Shown: one piece after another, positions 12,762-22,077 of the stretch
Position numbering within the stretch: position 1 is the first letter of the stretch
Layout of the letters: each line of letters opens with the position of its first letter
Assembly (NCBI GenBank): GCA_033085395.1
Contig: JANQBS010000181.1
Span: 17,763-81,762, forward strand
Direction: 5' to 3'
From: Xanthoparmelia taractica
Taxonomy: Eukaryota > Ascomycota > Lecanoromycetes > Lecanorales > Parmeliaceae
Length of the DNA stretch: 64,000 nt
Made by a program: the position numbers and the translations under genes
The notes under the pieces: generated by a model
Told to the model about the DNA's origin: nothing
The model's input: the letters and a program-made list of their open reading frames with translations, nothing else
Database searches by the model: none

Positions 12762-14107
12762 CTTGTATGGAGCAAATGATGGAGGAGGAGAGAGTGTCTG
12801 AGTAGTGGATGCGACATCAGACTATACAGTATAGCAAGTAATTCAAAGCCGCATAGGAGAGTATAAGACAGGAGGGAGCGGAAGGAAACTGTGAAGGAGG
12901 GAAAATGGGAGAGGAAAGAGATTTTATGTGGGTAAGAGAATCCCTTATTGAAGGCTACCTGATTATCTCATTGCCTTAGTACTCAAGCATGTGAGAATGA
13001 CCACCCGGGTATTTGGATCCATGGCTTAGAGTCATATTGTCGTTGTTCTCGTCCTCATTTAGAGCATATATAAGAGAATTATGTAGAGCTTAATGCGAGC
13101 AGATAGGCGCAAGCTTACGGAGTGATCCGGTTCTAGAGATAAGGGCGAAACCCTCGGGAGCGGGGCGTCCCGGGCTTAGCCGCTACGGTCAATGTACTAC
13201 GAAGTACGGAGGTCGGCATCAAAAGTCCTATTCTTGGCATTCTTGGCAAATGCTCTGAATATTCTAAATATCAATGCTTTGCATAGTAGCGACGTTAATG
13301 CTGTACATATGAAGTGCAAACGAGTATATACGTAACTATATGAAACATCATCACTGAAAAATGAAGCTATTCAAGAATTTATCAAATTTGCAGGAATGCC
13401 AAGAATGCCAAGAGTTTTAGCGCTGTCCAGGACTTTTGATGCCGACCTCCGTACAAAATATCATTTTCATCTAATGTAAGGTACATAAATTCAAAGTCTG
13501 AACAAACATACTGCAATTACATTGTTCAATGTTCCAGATTGGACGAGATGTCAATTCCGTCAAACATGGCTTTACTTATCTATTCTAAATCTTAGCTAGA
13601 AAGCGATGCTGTTGGGTAAGGGAGATCTGTGAACACCGAAACGGTCAAGAATGGCAGCAGATCATTGCAAAACGGTGCATTATTAGGGAAGGACGTAGAA
13701 GGACAGTATGTCATGCTAGACACTGTCTACCTTGTCCTTGGATGAGACCGCGACTCTTGTGAAGCGCATTTAGCGTACTTCGTAAACCAACGTACAACAG
13801 TACTGTAATGCTACCCCAAATTTCTGTCTTCTTTTCCTGCCAACAGGGCTCATCTGCCAATTCTTCTAATAGCCCGCCTGGTATCATCGACAACCTCTGC
13901 CAAATCCATTTGATAGGATGCTCTACCCAAAGGAGGCAGTGTAAACCCAAAGGTGACGTTACTTTCCAACATCGTGCGAAGCACACTAGGGCAGTCGCAA
14001 GAGCACATGGCCTCCACAATCTTTTGCAGGTATAGCAACCAAGATATATTGTCCTCAGTACGCCCCAATAGTCGTCAAAGTAGCGCCTGAGAATTTCGCC
14101 TGTCGAC
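12762..14107. other. Intergenic region with an inverted-repeat element
   Basis: Divergent promoter region between the LYS9-type gene (minus) and the short-chain dehydrogenase gene (plus). It contains the 250-bp inverted-repeat element at 13205-13454. Frames at 13711-14118 on the minus strand show no family resemblance. Confidence 0.5.
13205..13454. mobile_element. 250-bp miniature inverted-repeat element (MITE-like)
   Basis: The ends are perfect 26-bp inverted repeats: 13205-13230 begins gtacggaggtcggcat and 13429-13454 is its exact reverse complement. Just inside is a second perfect 17-bp inverted pair, tcttggcattcttggca at 13233-13249 against 13397-13413. The interior is AT-rich and non-coding. 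Reading the terminal TA as target duplication would fit a Tc1/mariner-type non-autonomous element. No longer direct duplication was found at the flanks. Confidence 0.75.
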
Positions 14108-15110
14108 ATGGCTACCATGGCGAACCTCTATCGAGACCCTCGATCCACCATCACCACCCACCATGACACCTACCCCTACATCTCCCCCTCCAAGTTTAAA
14201 GGATCCCTGAAAGGTAAAGTTGTCCTGATCACTGGTGCTGGTCGAGGAATCGGCCGAGCCGCAGCCCTCGCTTTCGCTGCAGCCGGTGCGAATGTGGCTT
14301 GCATCTCACGCACGCTATCCGAAACTCTCTCCCTTGTCCATGAGATCTCACAGAAAGGCTACCCTCGCGCCATTGCCATCGCAGTGGACGTTGCAGATGC
14401 AGATGCACCGGGAAGAGTGGTAAAAGAGGTACAAGGGGAGCTAGGATCTGTCGATGTGTTGATCAACAATGCGGGGATTTCGAGGATAAGTGACATAGAA
14501 CATGAACGAGGGACGGAGGCCGCGATGAAGGTCGTCGAGGTGAATGTGAGAGGGATGTTGAACTTCGTTCATGCAGTGGTGCCGAGTATGATTGAAAGAA
14601 AGAGCGGCGTCATCATTAACGTAAGACCGGGTTGATTCGCTATAGCTACATCTTCAACGAAAGCTGATGAGCATACAGGTTGTCTCCGTCCTTGCCACTA
14701 TCTCCCTCCCATACTTCTCGGCTTACAGTGCCGCCAAAGCAGCCCTCATTCGCTCTACTCAGATCATGGACCTCGAATTTCGGCCACATGGCATCTACTG
14801 TTATGCTGTGCACCCGTGTATGAGTAAGGACACAACGCTAGGCATAGGTGCGCTGAATTTGGAGGCCCACGAAAAGGTGGACGGATTAAAGAGGTTCATG
14901 GAGGAGTTCGTACCTAGTATGACAGATACCGTGCAATTGCCTGCAGACACTTTTGTAGCCCTGGTTGCGGATCCGGATGCAAGACACATGAGCGGAAAAT
15001 ACATCGACGCAACACAGGACTTGGGAATGATCCTCGAAGAAGCTAGAAAAGGCCCGGAGAGCAGGATAGAGAGAGAAGGCTTGTACACTTTGAAGGTCGA
15101 TACGCTATGA
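14108..15110 (+). CDS. Short-chain dehydrogenase/reductase
   Basis: Two exons, 14108-14620 and 14679-15110, with a phase-0 GTAAGA..ACAG intron of 58 nt, give 314 residues. The nucleotide-binding motif TGAGRGIG lies at residues 42-49, followed by the structural motif NNAG and the catalytic YSAAK with a preceding Ser in VVSVLATISLPYFSAYSAAK. This is a classical SDR oxidoreductase; NADP(H) preference is plausible but not decided. The C-terminal region (DPDARHMSGKYIDATQDLG) is like that of fungal cytosolic SDRs of unknown substrate. A second Met three codons downstream could be the true start. Neighbours are an FAD monooxygenase and a LYS9-type enzyme, so a role in a small biosynthetic group is possible but not shown. 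Confidence 0.88.
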
Positions 15111-15447
15111 GAAGGTATCTAGACCGGGAGAAAACCCCTGTCTGCGAAGGAACCGGCGTTGGAGCTTCAGTATATGCTTGCCTCATCCAGACAGAGACAT
15201 CAACCCGCTCCTCAGTGTTGATTACTGCCTTGTTCATTCCGGTGCGGCGAGCGAGAACCTCATCAGCCGCAGAGTCATTACTTCCCAAGCCAAGGCCCCT
15301 TCCCTAACTTGGAGCCGGCTCAAATGCACTGTGGAACGGCTTGGAAGAACGCTTCATCCATCACTACTATAGGAAGTCTATATATATCGCGACCTTCAAA
15401 GGGCTCATGACTGCTCTCAACATCACTCGTTTGATCGATCCCACGCC
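15111..15447. other. Short intergenic region between convergent genes
   Basis: 3' flanks of the short-chain dehydrogenase (plus) and the small secreted protein (minus). Nothing recognised. Confidence 0.5.
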
Positions 15448-16070
15448 TCAAAAGAGCTGCAAATACGCCGTCCCCACCTTCCCCCCAACATCCTCCCTCA
15501 TGCTCACATCCACAGCAAACTCCACATTATCCCACCTCTGCAGGAACCTCGTCACCCCTGCCGCCGCAGTCGCAAACATGCCCCACGTCATGTTCGCCTC
15601 GGGCTCCACCGAGAATGACAATGTCCCCGGTCCTCCAATCAGCTCTAGCGAATAGACAACTTCCCGGCCGATTTCCTCGCTATAATAGGCTCCGTGTTCG
15701 ACGGAGATTCGAGCTAGGGCCATGTGCACGAGTTCGCGCGTGGGGTTGGGCGGCAGCGCAGCGTCGTAATCGTAGAATTTGAGGGAGACGGCACCCTGTA
15801 GCACGCGGTAGGGTGCTGCTGGGGCTGGGAAGCTTGAGGAGAGTGGGTGGGTCAGTGCTGTGCGTATGTTTCTCTGGGCAAAAAGCAGACTTACCCAAGT
15901 TCACTGGACGGCATTGGAGTTACCAGATGCGTCGAGTTGGAGGGGTCTGTTGGATTGGCGTCCGCATTGTCATATTGAGTCAAGAGTGATGCGGCAGGAA
16001 TCGTCGCTGCGAGAGAAGCGTCCAGGAGCTGGAAGATTGTGAGTAGGAGGCAGCAGCATACGGCACGCAT
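15448..16070 (-). CDS. Small secreted protein, function unknown
   Basis: Exons 16070-15895 and 15832-15448, joined across a 62-nt GTAAGT..CAAG intron in phase 2, give 186 residues. The N-terminus MRAVCCCLLLTIFQLLDASL followed by A-A-T is a good signal peptide with cleavage near residue 22. The mature part is acidic with few Cys and has an N-glycosylation sequon (NST) near its start. I recognise no domain. Size, secretion signal and lack of known domains are those of fungal small secreted or effector-like proteins, but nothing more specific can be said. A frame starting at 15804 is only the second exon of this gene. Confidence 0.65.
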
Positions 16071-17527
16071 TTCTTCTCTTCCCTTAAAAAGCTAGAAGAT
16101 TGCACAAAGTCAAATTATAGCGACGGCTTTTTATACTTTATCCTCGGATCTATCCGTGCACATCTCTTATCTTTCTCGCGCATCGCGCTCGAAGCGAGCA
16201 AAAGAATGTCGCGGCTTTGTGGAGTCGGAAACTGCATAGTCTGCGTTATCATCTCCTAATGACGCATAACATCCGCCTGGAAAAGAGCACATTTCGCCCA
16301 TGCACGGAGCTTCTCCGTTTGACGTTTTGATCCTCGTCGGAATATCTCGAGTAATTCAGCAGTGCTCTCGGGCGGAGAAGGTTGTGAGTTTTTATCTTAT
16401 AAAGAGGCACATCTTGAAACGGTAGCAAAATACTCCGCGTCTTTAGATAAAATGAAGGTTGCCCCCAAGCGCAAAGATACCATCGTGATTCATCAAGAGG
16501 CTAAAAAAAGAAGACGGTAGTGTCCGAGTTGCATAACGACACACTGCATGCACTTATCTTATCATGAACGGCGGCAGTCAGCAAATTGATCAGGATGATA
16601 GATGATAAGCAGAAGCGTCGCCCAAGAGCACAGCCAATGAACTCGAGATCCGTGAATGTGGTCCATTTCTCTGGCGGCCTACCGCTCGCTCCTATTTTTT
16701 TCATCCTTCAACAGGATCTCACCGTGCGGGCTAATACGGGGCTGTAAGATGAGGACTGGCGGGAGGCGGAGACGCTGAACAAAGAGATAGATGGGTAGAT
16801 TTCTTGTAGCTAGGTAGCTCATGCCTTTCCGATTAGGCGGGTGAGAAGCAGAGAAGTCGCAGCGGTTTTGTGGCAACGCTGTATTTTGGGAGAAGAGACA
16901 TGGCGGGAGGTTCTGAGGGTTATGCTAGCAGAAGGCGGATAAATTCAACCGTATCGGTTCCATGGTTTCTACAGTACGACAGAAAGGATGCCGTGAGACT
17001 GAGGTAGAGCAGCTGAGCAGATGGGCAACCTGCAAACGAGGTAGGGGCGGGGGCGAGCGCTTCATTTGCTCCGCGAGTTTAATCTATCATGTGTAAATTG
17101 GAAGATGTATTGACAATATTGTGGGTTTTCGTTCATCGTCGAATGAATAAAATAAAGTAGACGTTGCTGCATCGGAGTGTAGATTGTAGTACTCCGTACG
17201 GAGGGGCATCATTTACTTTCTTGGGGGTCCTTAGCGCCGGCCTGTGCGCGAGTCTGAGGTCTTATGAGACCCCTGAGGGCCGGGCACGAGGGTCGGAGAT
17301 AGAAATCCCGATACTCGCTAAGCCCTACTAGAGGGTGTCCCCCAAACCCCCCCGGCAGTTCGTCGTCATATCTCCATTTCATGCCGCTGCCGATGAACTA
17401 TAGCATGTTGTGTTTCCGTCTTAACCGTTTTTCACGTAACAACATGAAATCGACGAGATGCAGAGAAAACGATCTTATTTGCCAATCCCATTACTACCGT
17501 TATCCCATGCCAGTATCAATCATGAAC
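16071..17527. other. Intergenic region with degenerate inverted motifs
   Basis: No gene recognised. At about 17219-17350 a GC-rich stretch begins ttgggggtccttagcg and ends with an imperfect inverted match (cgctaagccc, then gtcccccaaac). It may be a decayed small inverted-repeat element. The palindrome tactccgtacggagg lies at about 17192. Confidence 0.4.
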
Positions 17528-18125
17528 TCAATCCATGTTAGCGCAAAGAGCAGTCCAAGTATGTAGGCTCAAGCAACTTTCAATTCCCGCCAGTAGCACT
17601 CGGAACTCATCGCCCGACGGCATAAGCTTCATCCCGGACGATGATTGATTAGTATGAATATTCTCCTTATACCTGTTCTCGTTGCTCTGAGATATAAAGC
17701 TCGCAGGCATGTTCTTGTTGTAAGCTTTTCCACTGTCAAGCGGCTCAGCCTTTGCTTCTGTCTCAGTGCATCCCCTCGCTTTTCTCTCTCGCTGTAGCTG
17801 TAATTAATCAGTAAAGATGCCACCCCCGCCCCGAAAACAAAAGGTCGGGGACTTCCCTGGCTCAAGTACGGAGGAAATCGAGAATGAGCCAGATTATGGC
17901 ATCGGAAGCCACAACCACTATATACGTATGGTAATAATTCACTTCCTGTTGTGCAGTACATTTATGATGCCCAGGCAACTTGGAATCGGTTGCAAAACTA
18001 CCGTTTGGTACTATTTTAGAAATACCGCCTTCTGACCATCTGCTGAACTCGGGTTGAGCCGCTAAGGTATTGTATTCTACGCTATATCTTGCAGAAACAT
18101 CTATGGATGGCCACGTGCTAGCCAT
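17528..18125 (-). CDS. Possible small membrane protein, weakly supported
   Basis: A minus-strand frame opens with a good Met context at 18125 (MASTWPSIDVSARYS) and reads through SEGGISKIVPNGSF, a style seen in small fungal membrane proteins of unknown function. It continues into a hydrophobic stretch (YIVVVASDAIIWLILDFL). Further downstream another frame reads QRERKARGCTETEAKAEP and ends at 17528. The join between them was not resolved and no domain is recognised. It could be non-coding. Confidence 0.25.
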
Positions 18126-18747
18126 TTTTGGAGGCGGAGCATGCGCGTTCATATTTTGCTGCAGGGGACGCAATCTGAGGTGCAGTTTGCCAGAGCAGCC
18201 GTGAGGAACGAAGTCGCAGTGCTGGCAATGGTGCACCAACTAACTGCTCCACCAACAGTTGAACCAGTTGGTTCTAGCAGTTGACGGTGCAGTTTAAGAT
18301 CTGGCAGTTGACAGTTGATATGGTTTTGATCTGAAAACCAACTGGTCCACTGATAGTTTTGACGGTTTCCTAAATAGATAATGACTTGACTGTTTTAGGC
18401 TTAGATTAATATACGTTGAGATACTCTAGAATCCTTAGTCCTAGTCTCAGCCCTATTCGCTCAGCCCTATTTACTCAGCCCTATCTGCTTAGCCCTATAC
18501 TAGCGTGCCAAGACCATTTTCTATCCTATCATCTTTATTAATACTATTTCAACTATCGCCAGCACTGCGAAGTCACATGGGGCAGAAAGTATTGTTAAGG
18601 TCAATGAAATTGTTCTTCGTATATCATGTACAGTATCATCACTGTAAGTTGCCGCTAGGTTATTCATGCTGGTTAGTGTAGTCTCGACCGAATACGCTTT
18701 GAAATTGACTCTGTTCCTTCCGACGCCAGTTCAAGCAAAGAAGCGGT
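18126..18747. other. Intergenic region with short repeats
   Basis: Between 18240 and 18380 the words caactggt, ccaacagttg and cagttgac recur on both strands. At about 18443-18498 there are four tandem copies of a 14-bp unit around ctcagccctat. No gene recognised. Confidence 0.55.
18443..18498. repeat. Four-copy 14-bp tandem repeat
   Basis: Units around ctcagccctattcg, ctcagccctattta, ctcagccctatctg and cttagccctatact follow one another with 2-4 differences each. Non-coding minisatellite. Confidence 0.7.
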
Positions 18748-21447
18748 TCAGGATGATTCAAGCGGAGCACCCTCGACAGGTGTGAATTCAAGGAAAAAGT
18801 TATCACAATAAGAAGGTGATGTGTTTTCTTTTCCTATTCTACCATTCATCAGAGCCTGTAGTAGATCGCCATTGGACAAGGCGTTTTGATGCGTGCCCGT
18901 GTGAGACCCGCCTTCTCGGATGGTCCATTGTTCCGTCGAAGGAAGTAGTTTCCCTACCAAATCATTGGGTAGGTTGACAGGACCCCAGAAGTTTGGTAAC
19001 CGTAGCCGGGTAAATCCTCCTGTTTGTTTAGAGCGTATGAACAAATCGCATACAAGAATATTCATGTTAGGATCAGAAGTCTTGAATTCCCAGACAGGGC
19101 CTAGTTCCAGAGGTTTCTCGGCTCCCGTCGATACGAATCGTGACTTTTTGACGAATATCTGGAGCTCTGCGTCTCGCCTGGGCAGAGGAGGCTTAGATTG
19201 TACTCGTACTTTCGCGGTTATATAATCAGATCGAATATTCTCTACGATTAGATTCGCATAAGGTGAATCAGTGAACGATTTAATAGTGATGATGTCTGTT
19301 GAGCGTTGAAGAAGGTCCGATACTTTAGACAGGGTTGAAGGGGGGGTGATTGTATTAATGTATAGTTGAGGGTAAGGGTAAAGCAGTGAAATGAAAGTAA
19401 TTCTAGGGTCCACGTGTTCGACCACCTGTTCATCCACAAGCTCGGAAGCACTATGCACCTTTTTCAAGTGACACCACGCCATTGAGGTGTCGTCAAACTC
19501 CAACCAAGGTCGGAAATTCACTGTTTCATCCTTTCGCAACTCATAGAGTCCGCGCAGCGACTTGTACGCTAAAGGAAAATCCAAAGCTCTTTCAGGAGAA
19601 TCTTCAGAGGTGAGAAGGCGCAAAAAGGAGTCAAAATCTAACTCGGCCATATATCCAAGAACTCGCCGCATTGTTTGAGACAATTCCTCCTCTGTGGACG
19701 GATCCTTCACGTCTCGGATTCTTTCCTCGACCTTGTCTTTAAAACATTGTACTCCTCGTATCAGACTGGCCGGGCTTTTGGCCAAATGCACGGACACGGA
19801 ACGAAGGGACTTCTTCGGGGGCTCTGGATCGTTATCAAAGCGTCCGAGGCGTTCGAAGAGGGCTCCAAAAAGCGCGATGATCACAAGCGGCTTCTTGAAT
19901 CGTGGTATGCTCATAAGTGTTGAAATCAATCCGGCGCAATTCGATGCTTCCAAAGCATAATAGGATGGAGTGGAACTCTGTTTAATCGGGCATGTTTGGA
20001 CGAAGATGCAGAGAAGCATTGCAAGACCTTCGGATAGAACATCCCTTGAATCTCCTTCAGGAATGCTGAATCCAGGATCTTCGCCCATGAATAGGCAGAG
20101 CCATTCTAATATTGCACATATATACTCCCAATAGGGTCTCCGGTACTTCGCCCAATTTGAGTTTTTGAACAGCCGTCTGATCTGAGACTCTCGAATGTCT
20201 TGCAGAACCTTGTACAAGATGTATGTCTGAAGAGAATTTATCAATGGAGGCTCTCTACAAATATCATAAAACGCTGACGGATAGTCTTCTTTGACCTTAT
20301 AGGATTTGAGAAGCCTCTTCAGATTGCCCGGGGTGTTGCAGCCACTTGAAAGGACAAGTTCCTGAAGAACATACTGGGCATCCCGAATATTAGAAAAATG
20401 ATTTACAGAATCAGCCAAGTCTTCCAACTTCATGTAATCTATGATAACCGGGATGATCTCCTGTGGACGTAGGATTTTAGCATCTGATTGTACACGTTGT
20501 TGATGTATATACTGCAGGTGTTGTAGAATAACCTCGCCTGTTTGAGCCAAACCGTTGATTGACTCTAGGATTTGAATCTCCTGATCAGAAAGAACTCCAG
20601 TAAGTGCTTTATACTCAAGGCCATGACTGATGTTGATATAAGCATCCATAATGACGGAGCGAACTTGGATCTCGACCCATAGTTCATCAAAAGGCTTGGG
20701 AAGAGCTTCCCTCTCCGATCTAAACGAAACATATCGATGCTCCTCTGTGTATCCGCGGAATCGCTTTTCAAAGGCTGTTTTGTGGTCTGTAATGGCATCA
20801 TTGGCAGTCAAACTGCCACAAGAGGACCGAAGGTGCAATGTATTGTTCCCATCCGTATCGGTCTCGACTATGCCTCCATCTGTACCGCTGTTGGCTCCAT
20901 CTCCTTCCCTATCATCGACATGAACATAACTTCGTCCGCCGTTCTTCATTGAAAAGATCGCCTTTCGCTCGAATGGTCCCGGCTTATCATCAAAAATTTT
21001 CAGGACTTTCCCAAGCTCCTCAGGGAAATATAGCGCAATTCGGAGACCCAAGACGTCGAAATGATACTTTGTAAGACCCCAAATTGTAAAAGGGGAATCT
21101 GACAGCTTGTGATTCGGCATACACTGGCGGTTATGGTCCATATCTTCGACCTTCTCATAAAGTCTCTTGCGCAAGGAATCCACGTCCTTGACGCGGGCAG
21201 TCACTACACACTTGACGTCGTTGGCTCGTAAAAGTCCTTCTAGCAATGTTCTCATGCTTTCGAGACACGACTGCAATGTTTTTCTTTCCTTCCTGCAGTT
21301 GTCGAGAAAATCCTCAAGCGGCTTGCAGGCACAAGGTTCTGCATCCCAGAAATCTCGTCCAGTTGCATTCTTGAGAGTGCTAGGGTCGCTGTAGAACGTT
21401 GTGCGAGGGTTGCTGTTGGACATTATGCTTAGGAAGCTGTCGGACAT
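18748..21447 (-). CDS. RelA/SpoT-domain protein (putative nucleotide pyrophosphokinase)
   Basis: A single uninterrupted exon of 899 residues. Residues ~75-285 match the synthetase-type RelA/SpoT domain: TARVKDVDSLRKRL (82-95), DVLGLRI (131-137), FRGYTEEHRYV (230-240), WVEIQVR (257-263) and ISHGLEYK (273-280). These carry the Arg/Lys, Asp, Tyr, Glu and His positions used for ATP and acceptor binding in alarmone synthetases. No HD hydrolase, TGS or ACT domain is seen, so it is a small-alarmone-synthetase-like module with a ~600-residue C-terminal part I cannot assign. Expected chemistry is pyrophosphate transfer from ATP to a nucleotide or RNA acceptor; activity is not proven. Met 9 (21423) is an alternative start. 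It is divergently transcribed from the STAND/pseudokinase gene 630 bp away. Confidence 0.8.
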   Translation of the reverse strand: MSDSFLSIMSNSNPRTTFYSDPSTLKNATGRDFWDAEPCACKPLEDFLDNCRKERKTLQSCLESMRTLLEGLLRANDVKCVVTARVKDVDSLRKRLYEKVEDMDHNRQCMPNHKLSDSPFTIWGLTKYHFDVLGLRIALYFPEELGKVLKIFDDKPGPFERKAIFSMKNGGRSYVHVDDREGDGANSGTDGGIVETDTDGNNTLHLRSSCGSLTANDAITDHKTAFEKRFRGYTEEHRYVSFRSEREALPKPFDELWVEIQVRSVIMDAYINISHGLEYKALTGVLSDQEIQILESINGLAQTGEVILQHLQYIHQQRVQSDAKILRPQEIIPVIIDYMKLEDLADSVNHFSNIRDAQYVLQELVLSSGCNTPGNLKRLLKSYKVKEDYPSAFYDICREPPLINSLQTYILYKVLQDIRESQIRRLFKNSNWAKYRRPYWEYICAILEWLCLFMGEDPGFSIPEGDSRDVLSEGLAMLLCIFVQTCPIKQSSTPSYYALEASNCAGLISTLMSIPRFKKPLVIIALFGALFERLGRFDNDPEPPKKSLRSVSVHLAKSPASLIRGVQCFKDKVEERIRDVKDPSTEEELSQTMRRVLGYMAELDFDSFLRLLTSEDSPERALDFPLAYKSLRGLYELRKDETVNFRPWLEFDDTSMAWCHLKKVHSASELVDEQVVEHVDPRITFISLLYPYPQLYINTITPPSTLSKVSDLLQRSTDIITIKSFTDSPYANLIVENIRSDYITAKVRVQSKPPLPRRDAELQIFVKKSRFVSTGAEKPLELGPVWEFKTSDPNMNILVCDLFIRSKQTGGFTRLRLPNFWGPVNLPNDLVGKLLPSTEQWTIREGGSHTGTHQNALSNGDLLQALMNGRIGKENTSPSYCDNFFLEFTPVEGAPLESS

Positions 21448-22077
21448 TGTGCTACCAGATTACGATGGTAGAGGGTAGGCGCAGCTGAGTTTAAGCAAAT
21501 AAGGCCCACTTCACCTCAGAAGTCTTAGTTAGTCGGCTGCCGTATCCAGGAGACAGTAGAATAAAAGCGTGTTGAAGTTGTCTCAGCTTGTCTTCATCTA
21601 CTCATCAGCCGTAAATTTTTTTTTCTTTGCAGCCTTGTGGAGGTTCTGTTCTAAATTTAGCGACGGATTTACAAAGTATCATCACATATCACAGTCCACC
21701 AACACTACAGCGTGGCATGATAACTTTTGAGGAGATTACTCCTCGACAAACTTCTTCTTCAGGGTCTTCTGTTACCCGAGTAAGTAGTATTCATGGCAGT
21801 GTCTTATGAAAGGACTGGTGTTGGCGTGATGTATGTAAACTAAATCTAGTGAGAAGTATACCGTTACATGATTGGCTGCAAATGCCCTCAACTTAAGGCT
21901 GACGGCAGACCTCTCCTATAGACTCGGCCACCTTCCAAAATACCTTACAAATGTGAGCCTGCCAAAGTCTTACATCAGTACGTGGAATGAAAGCTGTGCT
22001 GGGTTTCACCGAAATCTCTTACTTTAAATTCGATCAAAGACTTGCCCTATCAAACGCCTCCGTTAGGTCATCATTCA
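21448..22077. promoter_or_regulatory. Divergent promoter region
   Basis: 630 bp separate the RelA/SpoT-domain gene (minus) from the STAND-N/pseudokinase gene (plus). The two genes must share this stretch for their upstream control. No operator-like motif stands out. Confidence 0.45.
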
